Assembly (NCBI GenBank): GCA_963676725.1
Contig: OY781463.1
Location: 2,542,001 to 2,606,000, forward strand
DNA: 64,000 nt
Direction of reading: 5' to 3'
Source of the DNA: G963662905 sp963676725
GTDB taxonomy: Bacteria > Bacteroidota > Bacteroidia > Bacteroidales > WRLA01
Shown here: positions 60,195-64,000 of the stretch, piece after piece
How the letters are laid out: each line of letters opens with the position of its first letter
Position numbering within the stretch: position 1 is the stretch's first letter
The notes under the pieces: model-generated
Seen by the model: only the letters and a program-made list of their open reading frames with translations
Told to the model about the DNA's origin: nothing
Databases searched by the model: none
Translations under genes and position numbers: made by a program

Positions 60195-61589
60195 TTATAG
60201 CTCAGAATCCTCAGAAATACCATCAGGTTTGCCCTTTATTTTATTTTTCTTTAAAACAATCTTATGTACGATAAAAATTATGAGAGCAAAAAGAAGCCCA
60301 AAAAGAATCACATTAATCGCAACGATCAATAAACCCTGCAACGGAACTTTCTTATCAGAAATGATGCGGTTAATCTGCTCGTGGCCTGTTTCTTGCTGTT
60401 CCGGTGTCATAAACACACTATCGCTCAAGCGAATCCATTCATCGAAATAGTAGTGTGCCTGTTCAAAATTTCTGTTTGTGGAGTGAGTAATTGACAATTC
60501 TTTGGCGCAGAGGCGCATTTCTTCTCGGGCATCAATTTCTTTGGCAATATCATAGGCCTGTTCAAAATAATCGAGGGCTTTATTATACTCTCCTTTTTTC
60601 ATCAATAAACCACCGATATGCCTATATCCTTTAGCAACTTGGCGCTGGTTCCCATTTTCATTATTGATTTTCAATGCCTGAAAATAATATGATATTGCGG
60701 CTTCAAATTCCTCTTTTTCAGCTTTCAGAATACCAAGATTCCATAAAATCTTCGAGATATCAAGATGATGTTCTTGTTTCATTAATAATGCTTCCGTTAA
60801 AAAATATTCAGCGCTATCAAGTTTATTAAGCTGATGGTAGACTACATGCATATTATTCAATAGCATGCTGGCGTTATTATAATCCTGGTATATCACGGCT
60901 AAATTCAGGGCTTTACGATAAATCTGAAGCGCATGATCATGGTCTTCATGATCTTCGTAAAGCACTCCCAAATTACATAAATTTGTGATTAACAGAGCAG
61001 TATCCTTCATTTCAACAATAATATCCAAAGCCTGAGTATAGTATGCGGCAGCTTCTTCAAGTTGCCCCATTTGATAATAAATTGTTGCAATATTACCGAG
61101 TGAACCAGCCTGATTCCTAAGGTTATTCCTCGATTTATGAAAATCCAAAGCCTTTTTGATATAAAACAAAGCACTATCGTATTGGCTCTGATACCGAAAT
61201 ACTAAACCAATATTATTTTCGCACTGACTGATTCCCTGATAATATCCTATTGCCTCAAAACAACGCGACGCCCTAGTGTAAAACATTCGGGCTGAATCAG
61301 GCATTCCACTAAAAAAACAAGCAGAACCCATTGATTTATAGGCTACTCCTTCACTTTTAACATCATTGATCTTTTGGGCAAGAGGCAAAACTTTTTCGGC
61401 ATAATAGAGAGTTTGATGCGGATCCTGATTCAACATTTCAGAAGCAAGATCGAGATAAATTGCTATAGAATCGGCCGCACCAAGACAATCATTATGTTTC
61501 GTTTCAGGGAGGGTATTTTGTGCACTGCCGGAAATATACACAGAGCCAAGCAGTAACAAAATAAAGTATATTTTAACAATTATCTTCAT
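60195..61589 (-). CDS. TPR protein with one C-terminal membrane helix
   Basis: A 464-residue protein: signal peptide (ending VYISGSAQ), about nine TPR units (for example YQGISQCENNIGLVFRYQSQYDSALFYIKKAL, QAGSLGNIATIYYQMGQLEEAAAYYTQAL), then one strong membrane helix near residues 420-446 and a short basic cytosolic tail of about 20 residues. It looks like the sensor half of the TPR-transmembrane-kinase or TPR-LuxR proteins common in Bacteroidota, but no output domain follows. It could pair with a separate signalling protein, or be a truncated one. It precedes the lipoprotein gene by 53 bases. Confidence 0.85.
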   Translation of the reverse strand: MKIIVKIYFILLLLGSVYISGSAQNTLPETKHNDCLGAADSIAIYLDLASEMLNQDPHQTLYYAEKVLPLAQKINDVKSEGVAYKSMGSACFFSGMPDSARMFYTRASRCFEAIGYYQGISQCENNIGLVFRYQSQYDSALFYIKKALDFHKSRNNLRNQAGSLGNIATIYYQMGQLEEAAAYYTQALDIIVEMKDTALLITNLCNLGVLYEDHEDHDHALQIYRKALNLAVIYQDYNNASMLLNNMHVVYHQLNKLDSAEYFLTEALLMKQEHHLDISKILWNLGILKAEKEEFEAAISYYFQALKINNENGNQRQVAKGYRHIGGLLMKKGEYNKALDYFEQAYDIAKEIDAREEMRLCAKELSITHSTNRNFEQAHYYFDEWIRLSDSVFMTPEQQETGHEQINRIISDKKVPLQGLLIVAINVILFGLLFALIIFIVHKIVLKKNKIKGKPDGISEDSEL

Positions 61590-61595
61590 ATTACT

Positions 61596-62579
61596 TTAAT
61601 TATCAACCCTAAGATAGGGCTGCATTTTTTCAAAAAGATCAGAATACACCAATTTTACATTATTCAATTCATCCACCTTTTTAAAATCCCCATGCTCATC
61701 TCGGTATGTAAATATCGCTTTTACAATATAATATTCCATATACGGATGTTTTAATAGTTCATTAAATTCAACCTTATTCAGGTTATAAGTTCGCAATATT
61801 ACCGGATCAATTTTAATATAAGCTTTAAACTTATTCAGTCGTGTTGTATCCATTCCATATACTTCGAGCAGCTGTTTTTCATTGTGAAAGCCACCCAAGC
61901 GAGTGCGATATTTAATAATACGTTTCGAAAAAGACGGACCAATACCCGGCAAGAGGCACAAAAGAGCAGAATCGGCTGAATTCAAATCCACCATCAATGT
62001 ATCGTAAAAACCGACATACTGAACTTTGAGACTGTCATGATATTTTTTTTCGATAGAATCTGTGGAGGCAATTAATTGATTCTTCTCTGTTTTTTCAGAA
62101 GAAATATCCTTGATATTTATATAGGGAGAAACGCGCTTAAAAAAGTCGGGAGAAATCACATACATCTTTTTCAAGTCTTCCGCTTTATAAAAACGCCCGC
62201 CTTTATCAAGATATTTCTGAATGACAAGAGCCTGTTTTTTTGATAATCCTAAGCGTTGCCAATCGGAAATGGGTAAAATATTTGGATCGAAGGAAAAAAG
62301 TTCAGCAACAAATTCGTTCTTTTTTGGCTTTTTTTCTTGTGCTTTCAATTTTTTTTCCAATGCCTCTAAAGAATCTTTTTTAAGGAGAAGCCTGTAGCTT
62401 TTTTCCCATTCAAGTACATGCGCCATTTGCTGCTCATCATGCATCAAATCGGGTGCTGTAGTGAAATATGGCATAGCAACACGCACAGCCCAAATCAGAA
62501 AAATCAGGATCATGAGAACAACAACTCCCCTTTGTTCGCGACGGGTAAAACCAAAATATGTACGTAAGAATTGTAGCAT
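61596..62579 (-). CDS. Helix-hairpin-helix protein (ComEA-like)
   Basis: A protein of about 327 residues with an N-terminal membrane helix (REQRGVVVLMILIFLIWAVRVAM) and three helix-hairpin-helix repeats in the soluble part: LGLSKKQALVIQKYLDKGGRF, LLPGIGPSFSKRIIKYRTRLGGF, and YMEYYIVKAIFTYRDEHGDF. The second has the PGIG core of DNA-binding HhH. Such anchored proteins may bind DNA at the cell envelope. An in-frame TTG at 62591 is not used; the ATG at 62579 is the start. It ends six bases before the TPR gene, so they likely share one transcript. Confidence 0.88.
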   Translation of the reverse strand: MLQFLRTYFGFTRREQRGVVVLMILIFLIWAVRVAMPYFTTAPDLMHDEQQMAHVLEWEKSYRLLLKKDSLEALEKKLKAQEKKPKKNEFVAELFSFDPNILPISDWQRLGLSKKQALVIQKYLDKGGRFYKAEDLKKMYVISPDFFKRVSPYINIKDISSEKTEKNQLIASTDSIEKKYHDSLKVQYVGFYDTLMVDLNSADSALLCLLPGIGPSFSKRIIKYRTRLGGFHNEKQLLEVYGMDTTRLNKFKAYIKIDPVILRTYNLNKVEFNELLKHPYMEYYIVKAIFTYRDEHGDFKKVDELNNVKLVYSDLFEKMQPYLRVDN

Positions 62580-62641
62580 AAACAAAAACAAAGCCCGAAA
62601 TTATCAATTTTATATAATTCTGCCTATATAAAAAATGTTTT

Positions 62642-62649
62642 TATTTTTG
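62642..62649 (+). promoter_or_regulatory. -7 promoter element TATTTTTG before the DUF2147 gene
   Basis: Exact TAnnTTTG match, 32 bases before the ATG at 62682. No clear -33 TTG. Confidence 0.5.
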
Positions 62650-62681
62650 TCGCACAAAAAACATCACTTAAAAAACACATA

Positions 62682-63170
62682 ATGAAAAAAACCTCTCAAA
62701 TTATTTTCACAGTCATCTTCGCTTTGTTTAGTATCTCTTTAATGGGACAAACATATCAAGAAGATGCCATTCTAGGTAAATGGTACAATCAGGATCAAAC
62801 AGCCATAGCCAAGATTTATAAAGAGAACGGGAAATTTTACGGAAAACTCATCTGGTTGAAAGAACCGCTCGACCCTTTCACAAAAAAGCCAAAATTAGAT
62901 AAAAATAATCCGGATGAGAGCCTACGCAACAGACCTGTACTAAATCTCCTCTTTTTGACGGATTTTGTTTATGATGATGGTGAATGGGAAGACGGCAAAA
63001 TCTATGACCCCAAAACAGGAAAAACTTACAGTTGCTATATGGAGCTAAAATCTCCTGATAAACTAAAAATAAGAGGATACGTTGGACTGGCAGCTTTTGG
63101 CAAAACAACTATTTGGTCAAAAGCTAAAGATGCCGAAGTCCACACAAAAACCGAAAGCGCAAACGAATAG
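62682..63170 (+). CDS. DUF2147 family periplasmic protein
   Basis: A 162-residue secreted protein of the DUF2147 family. The signal peptide (ending SISLMGQ) is followed by a small beta-barrel domain with the family features ILGKWYNQDQTAIAKIYKENGKFYGKLIWLKEP, LNLLFLTDFVYDDGEWEDGKIYDPKTGKTYSCYMEL and KLKIRGYVGLAAFGKTTIWSK. The function of the family is not established. It is a single-gene unit with its own promoter and terminator. Confidence 0.9.
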   Translation: MKKTSQIIFTVIFALFSISLMGQTYQEDAILGKWYNQDQTAIAKIYKENGKFYGKLIWLKEPLDPFTKKPKLDKNNPDESLRNRPVLNLLFLTDFVYDDGEWEDGKIYDPKTGKTYSCYMELKSPDKLKIRGYVGLAAFGKTTIWSKAKDAEVHTKTESANE

Positions 63171-63212
63171 TACTCAGGGGGGGCAAAGAGCTCTCAAGAA
63201 CCACCACTTATT

Positions 63213-63250
63213 AAAGGGATAATTAGCCTTTCGGTAATTATCCCTTTTTT
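63213..63250 (+). terminator. Terminator of the DUF2147 gene
   Basis: A perfect 13-bp stem AAAGGGATAATTA / TAATTATCCCTTT with a 9-base loop, running into T residues. Confidence 0.9.
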
Positions 63251-63309
63251 AGGCCCATGCTTTTCCACAATCTATTCCTAAATTACAGAAGCATAAAGGA
63301 GCTAAAATA

Positions 63310-63468
63310 TTATTCCTCAACATTTTCGAGTCCACTCAATGCCTCCATATCCTTTTGTTCGTCCAATTTCTGTTGACGACGATATGAATAAAAGCGATGT
63401 AAGCTTATAAACATGCCCATTAGGAACAACAGAATCAATGCCAATGGTAAAATGCTCTCTACAGACAT
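63310..63468 (-). CDS. Small membrane protein of 52 residues
   Basis: A short complete frame starting MSVESILPLALILLLFLMG. Residues 5-22 form one hydrophobic helix; the rest is basic then acidic (HRFYSYRRQQKLDEQKDMEALSGLENVEE), fitting a cytosolic tail after a single membrane segment. It lies on the minus strand between the DUF2147 terminator and an AT-rich gap. The composition (hydrophobic helix, then RR, then charged) and absence of rival frames support a real gene, but I know no family and its role cannot be read. Confidence 0.6.
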   Translation of the reverse strand: MSVESILPLALILLFLMGMFISLHRFYSYRRQQKLDEQKDMEALSGLENVEE

Positions 63469-63986
63469 AGTTATTTACTTTAAAAATAGGAATTAATAAT
63501 GAACCAAATCCAAATCAAAAGTTTTCAAAAAAACGCCCACATTCTTTCTTCGCAATTGATCATCCAATACCAAGAACGAAATTATCATTAAAAGGACTCA
63601 ATTTTAAAGCGACAAATCTATTCCATCCTTATTAATTATAAATCAGCTCATTATTAAATAATTATTAAGCTAAACTCCATATAAACAAATGAAACTTAAG
63701 AAATATAAAATGCTGAAAAGAATTTCATGTACTATATTTGACAGTTTAACAAGGAAAAACAATTGAATAAAATATAAATTCAGCAGACAAATAAAACTAT
63801 TAAAATAGAAATAGTTTTCCACTAACCAAGATTATTTCAAAGAAATATAATAGGTTTTAAATACTGTATTTCAATATTTTAACCCCAAATCACAATTTCT
63901 TATGGTTCATATATATCTTTTTATATGTGTAAGAATAGTTTTTTTATTAAATTGCACCCGCTTAGAATTAACCAAATTTAATTATT
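63469..63986. other. AT-rich intergenic region before the last gene
   Basis: A 518-base gap of very high A and T content between the small membrane protein gene and a start codon at 63987. I see no reading frame, tRNA or strong hairpin. It probably holds promoters in both directions, but no exact TAnnTTTG with a matching -33 box was recognised. Confidence 0.5.
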
Positions 63987-64000
63987 ATGCGTAGAGATAT
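63987..64000 (+). CDS. Start of a gene cut by the window edge
   Basis: ATG followed by CGT AGA GAT (M-R-R-D...), four full codons before the sequence ends. A start codon at the end of a long gap suggests a real gene, but identity cannot be judged. Confidence 0.35.

Overview
The window is a low-GC, gene-dense stretch of chromosome from a member of the Bacteroidota, most likely a free-living or sediment/marine-type Bacteroidia relative. The evidence is the type IX secretion (T9SS) C-terminal sorting domains on five large secreted proteins, a PorD-like protein, lipoproteins with acidic residues after the lipobox cysteine, and promoters of the Bacteroidota type (TTTG or TTG, then about 17-22 bases, then TAnnTTTG). 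Typical Bacteroidota gene neighbourhoods are also present (bamD-rpoZ-coaBC-porD-recN; gyrA next to a TPR gene and clpC). I see no prophage, insertion sequence, CRISPR array or rRNA operon. Most of the window is core chromosome.

Layout. 1-9650: a short AraC-type regulator divergent from pdxB and transketolase, then a flavin reductase-like protein, a GNAT acetyltransferase, a fucose-isomerase-like protein, a small secreted protein, YaaA and a class V aminotransferase. 9700-12660: a hybrid histidine kinase and an OsmC protein. 12739-18741: a four-gene minus-strand operon behind a cobalamin riboswitch. It encodes a T9SS-sorted beta-propeller, a second T9SS-sorted surface protein, a BtuB-type TonB-dependent receptor and a BtuG-like surface lipoprotein. 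19000-27960: a Spy-like protein, P5C dehydrogenase, a four-PKD M14 carboxypeptidase, a TPR protein and GyrA. 28221-30817: clpC, interrupted by a one-base frameshift. 30915-36018: two tandem paralogues of unknown function, then an acyl-CoA dehydrogenase with EtfA/EtfB. 36404-36660: a tRNA-Thr/tRNA-Tyr unit with a clear promoter and terminator.

36818-42672: FabI, RecN, PorD-like, CoaBC, RNA polymerase omega and BamD, all on the minus strand. 42943-48007: an alpha-oxoamine synthase, a membrane protein with a strongly basic repeated cytosolic domain, a secreted papain-fold peptidase and a ZIP metal transporter. 48606-53014: two consecutive T9SS-secreted proteins (BNR-type propeller and FN3-like repeats). 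53476-62579: FeoA-FeoB fusion, TlpA-like thioredoxin, rhomboid, POT transporter, an MmpS-like lipoprotein, a TPR membrane protein and an HhH protein. 62682-64000: a DUF2147 protein, a 52-residue membrane microprotein and the first codons of one more gene.

The most interesting unit is the cobalamin operon. It joins the BtuB/BtuG capture machinery known from gut Bacteroides to two T9SS-exported surface proteins under one riboswitch. Other points worth a second look are the clpC frameshift, several genes whose start codon lies only 4-6 bases after a promoter-like TTTG (possible leaderless mRNAs), and the basic-repeat membrane protein. All function calls rest on reading translated sequence by eye; no database search was run.
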